Below, in pieces: positions 55,792 to 63,979 of a stretch of 64,000 nucleotides of DNA (within the stretch, counting starts at the first letter, position 1; each line of letters begins with the position of its first letter). The DNA comes from Arthrobacter sp. SLBN-122. GTDB taxonomy: Bacteria > Actinomycetota > Actinomycetes > Actinomycetales > Micrococcaceae. The notes beneath the pieces were generated by a model. It was not told the origin of the DNA, did no database searches, and saw only the letters and a program-made list of their open reading frames with translations. The position numbers were made by a program, and so were the translations under genes. The stretch covers positions 2,356,001 through 2,420,000 of the forward strand of contig NZ_VFMS01000001.1 in NCBI RefSeq assembly GCF_006715165.1. The letters run 5' to 3'.

Positions 55792-57210
55792 ATGGTGGCC
55801 GCCGGCCGGGACTGGCCAAGGCCGTATTCGTCCAGCCCGCATTTACCGGGCGGATATTCCCCGCGCCGCTGGTGGGCCGGGCCGCTCGACGTCGAAGGCC
55901 TTGCCCTGCACTCCGTGGCAGCCGCGGCGGAGGCGCTGAATCAGTACGCGCGCACCCCTGGCCGGTTCAGCACCACATCCGGGCTGGCCGCGGCTGCCTT
56001 TGATTCCTTCGGCCACCTGCGGATTGCCGGGCGGAAACCGCAGGGCTTCGCGCCCCTGTCGGGCTTCCGGCAGACAAGCGATGGCTGGATCAGGCTCCAC
56101 GCGAACTACCCGCACCACGAGCAGAGGCTGCTGCAGGCGCTGGATACCAGTTCTGCGGAAGGAGCTGGACACGCCCTTCGTTCCATGACGGCGCTGGAGG
56201 CCGAGACCGCCATCCAGGGCCAGGGCGGTATCGCTGCGGCCGTCAGGACGCGCGGAGAATGGCTGGGCTCGGAGATGGGCCAGGCGGCGGGCGAGGGGCC
56301 GTGGGTTGCGGTGGAACTGTCCGACGGCAGCACAGCCGGTTGGGGGCTGCAGGAGTTCGCAGCGGCCACCGGCGGGACAGGCGACGGCAAGGACAGAGGC
56401 AAGGGCGAAGAACGCAAGGGTGACGACGGCGGCAACGGCCTGCCACTCGAGGGGCTGCGGGTCCTGGACCTGACCCGGGTGATCGCAGGGCCGGTGGCCA
56501 CCCGCCTGCTGGCGGCACTCGGAGCCGACGTCCTGCGGATCGATCCGCCGGCCTTCCCTGAAATCGAAGACCAGTTCGTGGACACGGCCTTTGGCAAGCG
56601 CAGCGCGGAGGCCGATCTGGGGCTCCCGAAGAACCAGCGCAGCCTCCAGCAGCTCCTGGCCGGCGCCGACGTCCTGGTCACCGGCTACCGGCACGGCGCC
56701 CTGGACCGGTTTGGCCTCAACCCGCGTGACCTGCTGGCATCGCATCCCGGGCTGGCGGTGGTCACCCTCGACAGCTGGGGGAGCGCAGGGCCATGGAGCG
56801 GTATGAGGGGTTTTGACAGCATCGTCCAGGCAGCCTGCGGAATCGCACATATCTACGGAAAGGAGAATGACGACGGCGGGTGGCACCCGGGTGCCCTGCC
56901 TGTCCAGGCGCTGGACCACGCCACAGGGTACGGGGTGGCTGCCACTGCCGTCCGGCTTCTGGACGGACGCCGGGAGACGGGGGTGGGCGGCTCCGCGCGC
57001 CTGTCGCTGGCCCGTACCGCCGAGGAACTGTTTGCCCTGCCTGCCAACAAAGAAAGCCCAGGGGAAGTGCCCGCGCCCCGCTACATGTCCATGGACAGCA
57101 CGTATGGGGAGCTCCGTTATGTAGGTCCGCCGTTGCTGGCAGGGGGCCGGACGATGGATTACCTGTCCCCGCCGCCCCCGTACGGAAGTTCAACGCCCAC
57201 TTGGGTGTAA
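55792..57210 (+). CDS. Class III (CaiB/BaiF) CoA-transferase family protein with duplicated/permuted N-terminal part
   Basis: A 472-residue protein. From about residue 220 it is a standard class III CoA-transferase: LEGLRVLDLTRVIAGPVATRLLAALGADVLRI, then VTGYRHGALDRFGL and GSAGPWSGMRGFDSIVQAACG. The probable catalytic aspartate is Asp375 in QALDHATGYG. The first 200 residues contain DGWIRLHANYPHHEQRLLQAL, which looks like the C-terminal section of the same family placed in front. A Gly/Lys/Asp-rich linker (about 198-218) joins them. The enzyme would transfer CoA between carboxylic acids; substrates unknown. GCGGAG precedes the ATG. Confidence 0.82.
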   Translation: MVAAGRDWPRPYSSSPHLPGGYSPRRWWAGPLDVEGLALHSVAAAAEALNQYARTPGRFSTTSGLAAAAFDSFGHLRIAGRKPQGFAPLSGFRQTSDGWIRLHANYPHHEQRLLQALDTSSAEGAGHALRSMTALEAETAIQGQGGIAAAVRTRGEWLGSEMGQAAGEGPWVAVELSDGSTAGWGLQEFAAATGGTGDGKDRGKGEERKGDDGGNGLPLEGLRVLDLTRVIAGPVATRLLAALGADVLRIDPPAFPEIEDQFVDTAFGKRSAEADLGLPKNQRSLQQLLAGADVLVTGYRHGALDRFGLNPRDLLASHPGLAVVTLDSWGSAGPWSGMRGFDSIVQAACGIAHIYGKENDDGGWHPGALPVQALDHATGYGVAATAVRLLDGRRETGVGGSARLSLARTAEELFALPANKESPGEVPAPRYMSMDSTYGELRYVGPPLLAGGRTMDYLSPPPPYGSSTPTWV

Positions 57211-57297
57211 GGGCTGCAAAGCCGCCTCCCGCCGTCGCCCGTTTTGCCTCAAATGGCGGGTTTCCAGCCACCGCTGTGGCTGTGATTGAGTGGTTCC

Positions 57298-57828
57298 ATG
57301 TCTTTTCCCTGGTCCGGCCCTGCTGGAAACGGCCTGCCCGCCCCGAACTTGTCTCTGCACGGCCCAGCCATTCAGGGCCTGTCCGCAGCCGCCATGGGAG
57401 CCCTGCTGCTGGCCAGTGCCGGCAAGCATTTCAGGGACCCCGGCTTTTACCGCGACGTGGTTCCGGAATACCTCTGCCGCCCGGATCCGGAACCCGGCGG
57501 GGATCAAAGCGCCGGGGCCAATCATCCACTGGCCATCCTGTCCCGGGACGAATGGATCGCCGTGAGCGGCATGCTGGAGCTGGCAGCCGCCGTCGGCATC
57601 CTCCTCCCGCCTACCCGAAAACTGACTGCCACCGCCCTCACCGCGATGTTCACCGCATTCCTGGCCGGGCACATCGATGCCCTGAGGAAGGCCTACGGCC
57701 CGCAGGGGACACCCCTCCGGCGGAAGATCCACAGTGCCAGGCTGCCCCTCCAGGCGCCGCTGATCCTCTGGGCCTGGAGCCTGCGGAAGCCTGTACAGCC
57801 CGCACCCCAACTGGGCGGCGTGGTGTGA
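57298..57828 (+). CDS. DoxX-like membrane protein
   Basis: A 176-residue protein with about four membrane helices (about 26-46, 90-110, 112-132, 147-165). ASAGKHFRDPGFYRDVVP and GMLELAAAVGILLPPTRKLTATAL with FLAGHIDALR match the DoxX/YphA-like group of uncertain function. Its stop overlaps the azlC GTG by 4 bp (GTGA). The ATG at 57298 has TTGAGT six bases upstream, possibly a weak leaderless -10. Confidence 0.7.
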   Translation: MSFPWSGPAGNGLPAPNLSLHGPAIQGLSAAAMGALLLASAGKHFRDPGFYRDVVPEYLCRPDPEPGGDQSAGANHPLAILSRDEWIAVSGMLELAAAVGILLPPTRKLTATALTAMFTAFLAGHIDALRKAYGPQGTPLRRKIHSARLPLQAPLILWAWSLRKPVQPAPQLGGVV

Positions 57829-58631
57829 AACTGCTGGCTTCGCCCGCGGTCAGGGTGGGCATCTCCATCAGCATCGCCACCGGCCTCTACGGGGTGTCCT
57901 TCGGGGCGCTCGCAGTGACTTCAGGGCTCGACATCTGGCAGACCATGGCCCTGAGCCTGCTCCTCTTCAGCGGCGGTTCGCAGTTCGCGTTCATCGGCGT
58001 GGTGGCGGGCGGAGGTTCCGGCATCGCCGCCATGAGCGCCGCAACCCTTTTGGGCATGCGCAACGGCATCTACGGCATGCAGCTGAACGCCCTGCTGCGC
58101 CCCACCGGCTGGCGCAAGTACGTGGGCGCGCAGCTGACCATCGACGAATCGACGGCCACCAGCACGGGCCAAACGGACCCGGCCGAGCAGCAGCGCGGAT
58201 TCTGGACCGCCGGCGTTGGTGTCTACGTGCTGTGGAACCTCTTTACGGCGGTGGGTGCGCTCGCCGGGAGCGGGTTGGGCGATCCCAAGCAGTGGGGACT
58301 CGATGGCGCCGCTGTTGCCGCTTTCCTGGCATTGCTCTGGCCGCGCCTCAAGGGCCGGGAGCCCATCGCCATCGCGGTGGTGTGTGCCGCGGCCACCGTT
58401 GTGGCCGTTCCCTTCGTGCCGGCGGGGGTGCCCATCCTGGTGGCCGCCCTGGTGGCAGCGTTGGTTGGCTGGTTCAGCCACGGGCGCCGCGATGAAGGCC
58501 TTGAGCCGGACATCGAGCCCTACGGCGGGCATCACTCCGGCGGTCATTCGGGCCATCATCACCAGGACGAAACCGGGGCGCGTCCCGGTGCGGAGCGGGC
58601 AGAAGGCAAGGATCCGGGGGCAGGCGCATGA
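57825..58631 (+). CDS. azlC: AzlC family branched-chain amino acid export permease
   Basis: A 268-residue membrane protein, the large subunit of a two-part exporter for branched-chain and similar amino acids. GISISIATGLYGVSFGALAV, SLLLFSGGSQFAFIGVVAGG and GMRNGIYGMQLNALLRP are the AzlC core; about six helices are visible. The C-terminal tail is cytoplasmic-looking and unusually histidine-rich (YGGHHSGGHSGHHHQ), suggesting metal binding. The GTG at 57825 overlaps the previous stop; its own stop overlaps azlD (ATGA). Confidence 0.9.
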   Translation: MKLLASPAVRVGISISIATGLYGVSFGALAVTSGLDIWQTMALSLLLFSGGSQFAFIGVVAGGGSGIAAMSAATLLGMRNGIYGMQLNALLRPTGWRKYVGAQLTIDESTATSTGQTDPAEQQRGFWTAGVGVYVLWNLFTAVGALAGSGLGDPKQWGLDGAAVAAFLALLWPRLKGREPIAIAVVCAAATVVAVPFVPAGVPILVAALVAALVGWFSHGRRDEGLEPDIEPYGGHHSGGHSGHHHQDETGARPGAERAEGKDPGAGA

Positions 58632-58939
58632 GCCTGTGGTTCTGGCTGTTTCTTGCCTGCGCGCTTGCCTATGCATGGAAAATTGTGGGGTACTTCGTGC
58701 CCGCCAGGTTCCTTGAGGACCCCCGAACATCACGGATCGCAGGGACCATGACCATCGGCCTGCTTGCCTCCCTGACCGTGGTGAACGCTGTGGTGTCGGG
58801 CCAGGGGCTCGCCGCAGACGCCAGGCTCGGCGCGCTTGCCGCGGCCGGAATCGCACTGATATTCCGTGCGCCCTTCCTGGTGGTGGTCATCGCCGGCGCC
58901 GGCGCCGCGGCGCTGCTGAGGGCCCTCGGCTGGAACTGA
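58628..58939 (+). CDS. azlD: AzlD domain-containing protein, small exporter subunit
   Basis: A 103-residue protein with three to four membrane helices. AWKIVGYFVPARFLEDPRTS and GLLASLTVVNAVVSGQGLAAD, then LGALAAAGIALIFRAPFLVVV, match AzlD. It pairs with AzlC; the 4-bp overlap ensures coupled synthesis. Confidence 0.9.
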   Translation: MSLWFWLFLACALAYAWKIVGYFVPARFLEDPRTSRIAGTMTIGLLASLTVVNAVVSGQGLAADARLGALAAAGIALIFRAPFLVVVIAGAGAAALLRALGWN

Positions 58940-59052
58940 TACAGCCTGCAACTGCAGGTATTGGTGACGTGGATCACGTGCCGGTCCACATGGCGGTTGT
59001 AGTATGAAAATGGCTTATGCAATTGGCCATGGCATTCCTATGAACGGCCACC

Positions 59053-59310
59053 ATGGAAAATCAGCTGCATCCTGCAGGAGGCTTGGCGGGCAGGCCCCGC
59101 CACAAGGACGCCCGACGTCGGGCAGGCCTCCCAGCTAAACGCTTCTTCAAACGCTTTTCCGGGCTTTCGGACGTACCGGAAGAGGACCTGGAAATTCTCT
59201 GCCGAAGGCTCCGGGAGGCATTCGACCTGGACCCGTCGTCGTCCGTTCCGGCCTTGCAGGCCTTGGTGCGCCAGGAAATCCGCAAGCGGGCGGACGCAGG
59301 GAACACCTAG
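59053..59310 (+). CDS. Small hypothetical protein
   Basis: An 85-residue basic, helical protein. FFKRFSGLSDVPEEDLEILCRRLREAFDLDP and ALQALVRQEIRKRADAG form two amphipathic helices; the first 25 residues are Arg/Gly-rich and may be disordered. No family recognised and no good ribosome binding site, so the start is uncertain. Codon third-position GC looks like that of real genes here. Confidence 0.45.
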   Translation: MENQLHPAGGLAGRPRHKDARRRAGLPAKRFFKRFSGLSDVPEEDLEILCRRLREAFDLDPSSSVPALQALVRQEIRKRADAGNT

Positions 59311-59392
59311 CGGCCCAGCATTCCAGGTGCCATGTGTGGTGGACTGGAGGAGATGCAGCCCACACCAGGCGGCCCCCAAAGGAGGAATCGAG

Positions 59393-59788
59393 ATGGACGA
59401 ACAGTCGCGGCCTGTCGAGCCGCAGGACGGCCAAGGCACCGAGGAGACCGGAGAGCGCGCTACCGAAGCGCACGGCACCGGAGTACCTGGCGCAGAGCAG
59501 ACCGGGAAGCATCGGGTCGCCTACCTGGACCCCCGGGGCTCCGAATCAACGCGTGAACTGCGGGACACCGCACGTCGGCGCCGGGATGCCGAGGAGAAAC
59601 TCCAGCAGCACTTGATGGAGGCCAAGCACCACGTCCCCAACGAGTTCCATGAGCACCACGGCCACGAAGAACATGGCCACGAAGAGCATGGCCACGAACA
59701 TGAGGGGCACGGGCAACAGGCCACTGAACAGGCCCAGCCTGACACTCAGGATAGTACCCGGGGCGGAGAGACCGGGGAAAACTCCTGA
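59393..59788 (+). CDS. Histidine-rich small protein, probable metal binder
   Basis: A 131-residue hydrophilic protein with a near-perfect AAAGGAGG ribosome binding site. The N-terminal 50 residues are acidic and disordered-looking; a helical RESTRELRDTARRRRDAEEKLQQ-like charged middle (about 55-80) follows; then about residues 85-107 repeat His-Glu/Gly-His units (HEHHGHEEHGHEEHGHEHEG). Such a stretch could bind nickel, zinc or copper. No known family. It ends inside a terminator hairpin. Confidence 0.7.
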   Translation: MDEQSRPVEPQDGQGTEETGERATEAHGTGVPGAEQTGKHRVAYLDPRGSESTRELRDTARRRRDAEEKLQQHLMEAKHHVPNEFHEHHGHEEHGHEEHGHEHEGHGQQATEQAQPDTQDSTRGGETGENS

Positions 59789-59817
59789 CAGCCGGGCAGC
59801 GCCGGCCGGCTGTCAGG
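59784..59817. terminator. Terminator hairpin between convergent small genes
   Basis: A perfect 12-bp stem CCTGACAGCCGG (59784-59795 with 59806-59817) around a 10-nt loop; the stop codon of the histidine-rich gene lies in the left arm. Confidence 0.75.
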
Positions 59818-59834
59818 GGGTCATAAAGCGTTAG

Positions 59835-60059
59835 CTAAGCTACGCCGTGGGCGGCGCCGCCAGGAGAGACGGACCTGCGGCAGCTTTCTTCTACGCCCAT
59901 CTCGTACCACACCTGAGCTCCGAACTCGGGCTCAGGGGTATCAAGGTTCTGGTAAAGGGCGTCAAGCAATTGGACGAGTTCCCCGGTTGTCAGCGTAGGC
60001 AGGACTTCCTCCGGCCCCCGGGGATCATTGAGGTACTGGAGTAGTTTTGAGCTGTTCAT
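59835..60059 (-). CDS. Small hypothetical protein
   Basis: A 74-residue acidic protein: NSSKLLQYLNDPRGPEEVLP, TLTTGELVQLLDALYQNLDTP, EPEFGAQVWYEMGVEESCRR. The composition is that of a folded helical protein and the length suits a small conserved protein, but no family is recognised. No strong ribosome binding site was seen. It ends 18 bp from the terminator at 59784-59817. Confidence 0.5.
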   Translation of the reverse strand: MNSSKLLQYLNDPRGPEEVLPTLTTGELVQLLDALYQNLDTPEPEFGAQVWYEMGVEESCRRSVSPGGAAHGVA

Positions 60060-60157
60060 CGCAGCGTGGCCATTGCAGGGCGGATACGCACGAAATTATG
60101 CATGGTTCGGCTCCATCTCGGAATATTCGAGGCTGGCTGCCTAACCCCGCTCTGAGT

Positions 60158-60817
60158 TTATTGCACCTGCTGTGTGCCGACAATGGGGCCGGCCGGAGTC
60201 CCGGCTGCTGCAGCCGGGACGGGCACCAGTACGGGAAGCGGGCGTAAAGGACGGACCGTGCGGATGGCGTCCTCGACCAGCGCCAGCGGGCGGCGCCATG
60301 CGTCAGAGCCCGGTTCCATCGTGTCCACTACGCCAATGAGCATGGCGAGCAGCCGGAACATGTCCGTCATGGAGATGTCCGGGCGCAGGCTTCCCTGGCC
60401 TTGCCCGCGGACCAAAAGGACACTGATTGAATCCATCAGGGATCCGGTGATTCCCGTGAGGAGTTCGCGGCGCCCGGCCACCGCGCAGAGCAGGTTGGCG
60501 TCGTCGCTTGCGGCAGCCATCAGGGCCTCGAGAACGCGCAGCAGGCCGGCAGCGGCATCGATGTCGGCCAGGGCGTCGTCCATGACGGGGTCCACGGTAA
60601 GCCGGAGCTGCCGGTTCAGTGCTGCCAGGACCAGTTCTTCCTTGTCTGCAAAGTTGCGGAACAGCGTTGCCGGGCCCACGCCCGCCGTGGTGGCAATGGT
60701 CTGGAGCGGTACTTCCGGACCGAATTCACGGAAACACTGGCGCGCCGCCGTGATGATCTTGTCCACGTTCCGCGCTGCGTCTGCGCGGAGGGGCTTTCGG
60801 GCGACTGCGAGGCTCAT
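60158..60817 (-). CDS. TetR family transcriptional regulator
   Basis: A 219-residue TetR protein. ADAARNVDKIITAARQCFRE, FGPEVPLQTIATTAGVGPATLFRNF and ADKEELVLAAL form the DNA-binding part (about residues 10-70); the C-terminal domain has RLLAMLIGVVDTMEPG and the proline/alanine-rich end VLVPVPAAAAGTPAGP. The start is the ATG at 60817; the frame is open further upstream. It is divergent from the small DUF77-like gene at 60941. Target unknown. Confidence 0.85.
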   Translation of the reverse strand: MSLAVARKPLRADAARNVDKIITAARQCFREFGPEVPLQTIATTAGVGPATLFRNFADKEELVLAALNRQLRLTVDPVMDDALADIDAAAGLLRVLEALMAAASDDANLLCAVAGRRELLTGITGSLMDSISVLLVRGQGQGSLRPDISMTDMFRLLAMLIGVVDTMEPGSDAWRRPLALVEDAIRTVRPLRPLPVLVPVPAAAAGTPAGPIVGTQQVQ

Positions 60818-60940
60818 GCCCAAAAGGGTAGCAACGGAGCCCCGGGCCAACACCGTTACCGCGGGGTAGGCGCTTATGTGACGACGGGCAGCCGGACCGG
60901 CCCCTGCGCACCTCCCGAGCCGCATGCGAAACTGGGAGGC

Positions 60941-61264
60941 ATGTTGCTTGCATTTTCTGTTGCTCCCTCAGGCGTTCCCAGCGAAGGTTCCCGACCCAAC
61001 GATGCGTCCGTCCACGACGCCGTTGCAGCCGCCGTGAAGATCGTCCGTGAGTCCGGGCTGCCCAACCAGACGGATTCCATGTTCACCACCATCGAGGGTG
61101 AGTGGGATGAAGTGTTCGACGTCGTAAAGCGCGCCACCGAGGCAGTGGGCCGCTACGGCAGCCGCGTCTCACTGGTGATCAAGGCCGACATCAGGCCGGG
61201 ATACAGCGGTGAGCTGACGGCAAAAGTGGACCGCCTCGAAAACGCGTTGGTACAGGAGTCCTGA
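60941..61264 (+). CDS. MTH1187/YkoF-type thiamine-binding family protein (DUF77)
   Basis: A 107-residue protein, the family's usual size: MLLAFSVAPSGVPSEG, VHDAVAAAVKIVRESGLPNQTDSM, TIEGEWDEVFDVVKRATEAV and SLVIKADIRPGYSGEL. Members fold as ferredoxin-like dimers or tetramers and bind thiamine or related compounds. GGGAGG precedes the ATG; the open frame extends upstream without a start signal. Confidence 0.85.
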   Translation: MLLAFSVAPSGVPSEGSRPNDASVHDAVAAAVKIVRESGLPNQTDSMFTTIEGEWDEVFDVVKRATEAVGRYGSRVSLVIKADIRPGYSGELTAKVDRLENALVQES

Positions 61265-61338
61265 GTCTGCGTGGCGGGGTTGAAGCGGACCGGCTGAAGT
61301 GTCTGGACCGCCGGAACGCCGCGTGCCAAACTGTGCCC

Positions 61339-62016
61339 ATGTTCGAGCACAAACCCCGGCCGGAGTGGATTGCCACTGAGGAGTTCTTGTCCCGCACGGT
61401 GGTGCACCCGGATGATGCCGTCCAGCAGGCCATCCACACTGCGGCTGACGCCGGGATGCCCGCTATCGAGGTGGCGCCGAACGCCGGCAAGCTCCTGAAG
61501 CTGCTGGTCCAGCTGTCCGGCGCCCGCCGCATCCTGGAGATCGGGACCCTGGCAGGCTACAGCACCATCTGGATGGGCCGCGGGCTTCCGCACAACGGCA
61601 AGCTTGTCACGTGCGAATACCTTCCCCAGCACGCAGAGGTGGCGTGGGCCAACATCGACGCTGCCGGCTTGGGTGAAAGGGTGGAGATCCGCCTGGGCCC
61701 TGCGCTGGAAACCCTGGCTGCCCTCGAGGAGGAGGACAGGGAACCGTTCGACTTCATCTTCATCGACGCCGACAAGCAAAACAACAGCCGCTACCTTGAC
61801 TGGGCGGTCAGGCTGGGCAGGCCGGGTGCCGTGGTGGTCCTGGACAACACGGTCTGGGAAGGCGCCGTCCTGGATCCGGACATGGACCCGGTCAACGCGC
61901 CGGGCATTATCGACGCTCTCAAGCTGCTCGGCGACCACCCGCGGCTGGACGCCACCGTTATCCAGACCGTCGGCTCCAAGGGCTGGGACGGGTTCGCCCT
62001 GGCGCGCATCACGTGA
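61339..62016 (+). CDS. O-methyltransferase, class I SAM-dependent (catechol/caffeoyl-CoA type)
   Basis: A 225-residue methyltransferase. RRILEIGTLAGYSTIWMGRGL is motif I, LVTCEYLPQHAEVA motif II, and FDFIFIDADKQNNSRYLDWA carries the metal-binding aspartate (DADK); VVLDNTVWEGAV completes the site. Family members methylate catechols or caffeoyl-CoA with a divalent metal. CAAACT lies exactly six bases before the ATG at 61339, a possible leaderless start. A canonical terminator follows. Confidence 0.88.
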   Translation: MFEHKPRPEWIATEEFLSRTVVHPDDAVQQAIHTAADAGMPAIEVAPNAGKLLKLLVQLSGARRILEIGTLAGYSTIWMGRGLPHNGKLVTCEYLPQHAEVAWANIDAAGLGERVEIRLGPALETLAALEEEDREPFDFIFIDADKQNNSRYLDWAVRLGRPGAVVVLDNTVWEGAVLDPDMDPVNAPGIIDALKLLGDHPRLDATVIQTVGSKGWDGFALARIT

Positions 62017-62039
62017 GGCGCCAGGAACTTTATACAAGA

Positions 62040-62081
62040 AAGGTGGAGCTGTTGCCTTTCGGCAACAGCTCCACCTTTTTT
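62040..62081 (+). terminator. Canonical rho-independent terminator
   Basis: A perfect 17-bp stem (62040-62056 with 62061-62077), TTTC loop and a run of T from 62075, 23 bp after the O-methyltransferase stop. The best textbook terminator of the window. Confidence 0.92.
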
Positions 62082-62155
62082 CGTCTTAGTCCAGGCTAAA
62101 GCGTTCTGCACTCCGGCCAGCCGGCTTGGCCGGTCCTGGCCTCGGATGCAGGCGG

Positions 62156-62413
62156 TTAGACCAAGTCCGGAGCGCTGGCCACGATGTAGTCCGCCGCAGC
62201 AGGTCCGGTCATGGAAAGGTTATTGCTGTCCGGGTTGATTCCGGCGTCCTGCATGGCCTCCCAAAGGGCGGCCGGTTGCTGGAGTTCTGCCTTCTGCAGA
62301 AGACACCAGCTGGTGTAGAGGCCGTATAGCTCGTCGCGTCCGAGGCCCAGTCCGGGCTCCCTGTCCGGGACAACTGCTTCGGCAAGAAACTGTTCAAAAT
62401 GGGTAGCAGGCAT
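62156..62413 (-). CDS. Small conserved-looking hypothetical protein
   Basis: An 85-residue acidic, helical protein: THFEQFLAEAVVPDREPG, GRDELYGLYTSWCLLQKAEL, QPAALWEAMQDAGINPDSNN and GPAAADYIVASAPDLV. The pattern of a primase/helicase-accessory-like helical bundle (RDELYxxYxxWC) is suggestive, as in the C-terminal part of some phage primases, but no firm family is assigned. GAGCGG precedes the ATG. No neighbour explains it. Confidence 0.6.
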   Translation of the reverse strand: MPATHFEQFLAEAVVPDREPGLGLGRDELYGLYTSWCLLQKAELQQPAALWEAMQDAGINPDSNNLSMTGPAAADYIVASAPDLV

Positions 62414-62737
62414 GTCCGCTCATAAGGGTCGACCGTAATGCCGCCGTCTGCTTCAGCGGACCTGCCGGTCTCCAAAGGATTCCGGCGAGGTATTCAAGAA
62501 AGTATTGCAGTTCTCCGTATTTTGTCCAGTTACGGGCGGAAACGGGGGAGATTGAGGGGGGCCGACGGCGACTGGGGGGACTGGCCTCGGTCTCAGAAGA
62601 GGCCATCTCACCGCCGACCCCGCATTGCCCCGGGAGATATAAAACCCGGGAAACCTCAACAGGACCTTCAAGATGAATTTTCCTCCATCCTGAAGGTCCT
62701 GCCTAGTCCCACTTACGGCAAAGCCTGCACCCGCCGG
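62414..62737 (-). terminator. 324-bp noncoding gap with a terminator-like hairpin at 62661-62700
   Basis: A 15-bp stem with one G-U pair (62661-62675 with 62686-62700, AGGACCTTCA arms) and a 10-nt loop lies 38 bp after the YihY gene stop and would end its transcript. The rest of the gap is presumed promoter region of the small gene at 62156-62413; no clear promoter, gene or RNA was recognised. Confidence 0.55.
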
Positions 62738-63979
62738 CTAAGCCCTCCCACTTGGCCGGCCGCCGTCGTCGGTTTCTCCGTTGCCCGCACGGTGCTGGAC
62801 CTTCTCGCGGACACGGTCGCGGTGGGGCTCACGTTGACCGCCGCCGTTCTGCCCGTCGCCGTTCTGCCCTTGGCCGGCAAACTGCCCGTCCTGGCTTTCG
62901 CCGTCGCCCTGGCCGTTCTCCGAGGCGTACTTCTCCCGGAGTTCACGGCCGTGCTTGATGTCTTCCTCGATCTGCTGCTGCAGCTTTTCGCTCTTCTTGG
63001 TATCCCGTGGCGGCAGCTGGAGGGTTTCCTCCGCCTCGATGCCCGCCTGGAGTTGACGGCCGCGCTCCACTTCGGCGTCGAACTCAGCGCCAAAGAGCAG
63101 GGACATGTTCAGGATCCAGAGCCACAGCAGCATGATGATCACGCTGCCCAGCGCGCCGTACGTCTTGTTGTAGTTGCCGAAGTTGCCGACGTAGAAGCCG
63201 AAGCCCAGCGATGCGATCAGGAACACGAACAGCGCGATCCCGGAACCCATGCTCATCCAGCGGAATTTAGGCTGCTTGACGTTGGGCGTGGCGTAGTACA
63301 GGACGGCAATGATGGCGATGATCAGGACGATCATGACCGGCCACTTGGCGATGTTCCAGACCATGAGGAAGGGACCGCTGAGGCCGATCAGGCCGCCCAC
63401 CGCCTCGGATACCGGGCCACTGAGGACCAGCATGCCGGCCAACAGCGCCACGATGACCACGGCGAGGAGCGTGACGGCCAGCATGGTGCCGCGGAGCTTC
63501 ACGAAGGCGCGCCCCTCATCCACCTCGTAAACCCGGTTCATGGCCCGGCCGAAGGCACCCACGTAGCCGGATGCGGACCACAGGGCGGTGACAAGGCCGA
63601 TTACCAGGGTGAACCCGGCCGCGGGGGCACTGGTCAGTTCAGAGATCGGGCCGCTGATCGTATTGACGGTTTCGGCAGGAGCGAAGCCACTGACGATTTT
63701 CAGGAGCGCGTCGGTGGTCTTCTGCGGGTCACCAAAGAGTCCTATCAAGGACACAAGTGCCAGGATGGCCGGGAACAGCGACAGGACCGCGTAATACGTC
63801 AGTGCCGCCGCGAGGTCCGGGCACTGGTCCTTATTAAACTCCCGCAAGGTCCTCTTGAGGATGTATTTCCAGGACGGCTTGTTCAGGTCCTTGGGGCTGC
63901 CGGGTTTCCTTGCGTCATTTGGATCCGGAGCCTGGCCCGCCTTGGCCGTGCTGGTCTCGGAGCTGTCGTGAGTGGCCAT
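62738..63979 (-). CDS. YihY/virulence factor BrkB family membrane protein
   Basis: A 413-residue protein with six membrane helices between about residues 60 and 300. FNKDQCPDLAAALTYYAVLSLFPAILALVSLIG and GLVTALWSASGYVGAFGRAMNRVYEV are diagnostic for YihY/BrkB; VWNIAKWPVMIVLIIAIIAVLYYATPNVKQPKFRW and ALGSVIIMLLWLWILNMSLLFGAEFDAEVER complete the core. The C-terminal 110 residues are hydrophilic, rich in Gln, Gly, Asp and Asn. Function unclear; once named ribonuclease BN by error. GAGAGGA precedes the ATG at 63979. Confidence 0.9.
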   Translation of the reverse strand: MATHDSSETSTAKAGQAPDPNDARKPGSPKDLNKPSWKYILKRTLREFNKDQCPDLAAALTYYAVLSLFPAILALVSLIGLFGDPQKTTDALLKIVSGFAPAETVNTISGPISELTSAPAAGFTLVIGLVTALWSASGYVGAFGRAMNRVYEVDEGRAFVKLRGTMLAVTLLAVVIVALLAGMLVLSGPVSEAVGGLIGLSGPFLMVWNIAKWPVMIVLIIAIIAVLYYATPNVKQPKFRWMSMGSGIALFVFLIASLGFGFYVGNFGNYNKTYGALGSVIIMLLWLWILNMSLLFGAEFDAEVERGRQLQAGIEAEETLQLPPRDTKKSEKLQQQIEEDIKHGRELREKYASENGQGDGESQDGQFAGQGQNGDGQNGGGQREPHRDRVREKVQHRAGNGETDDGGRPSGRA

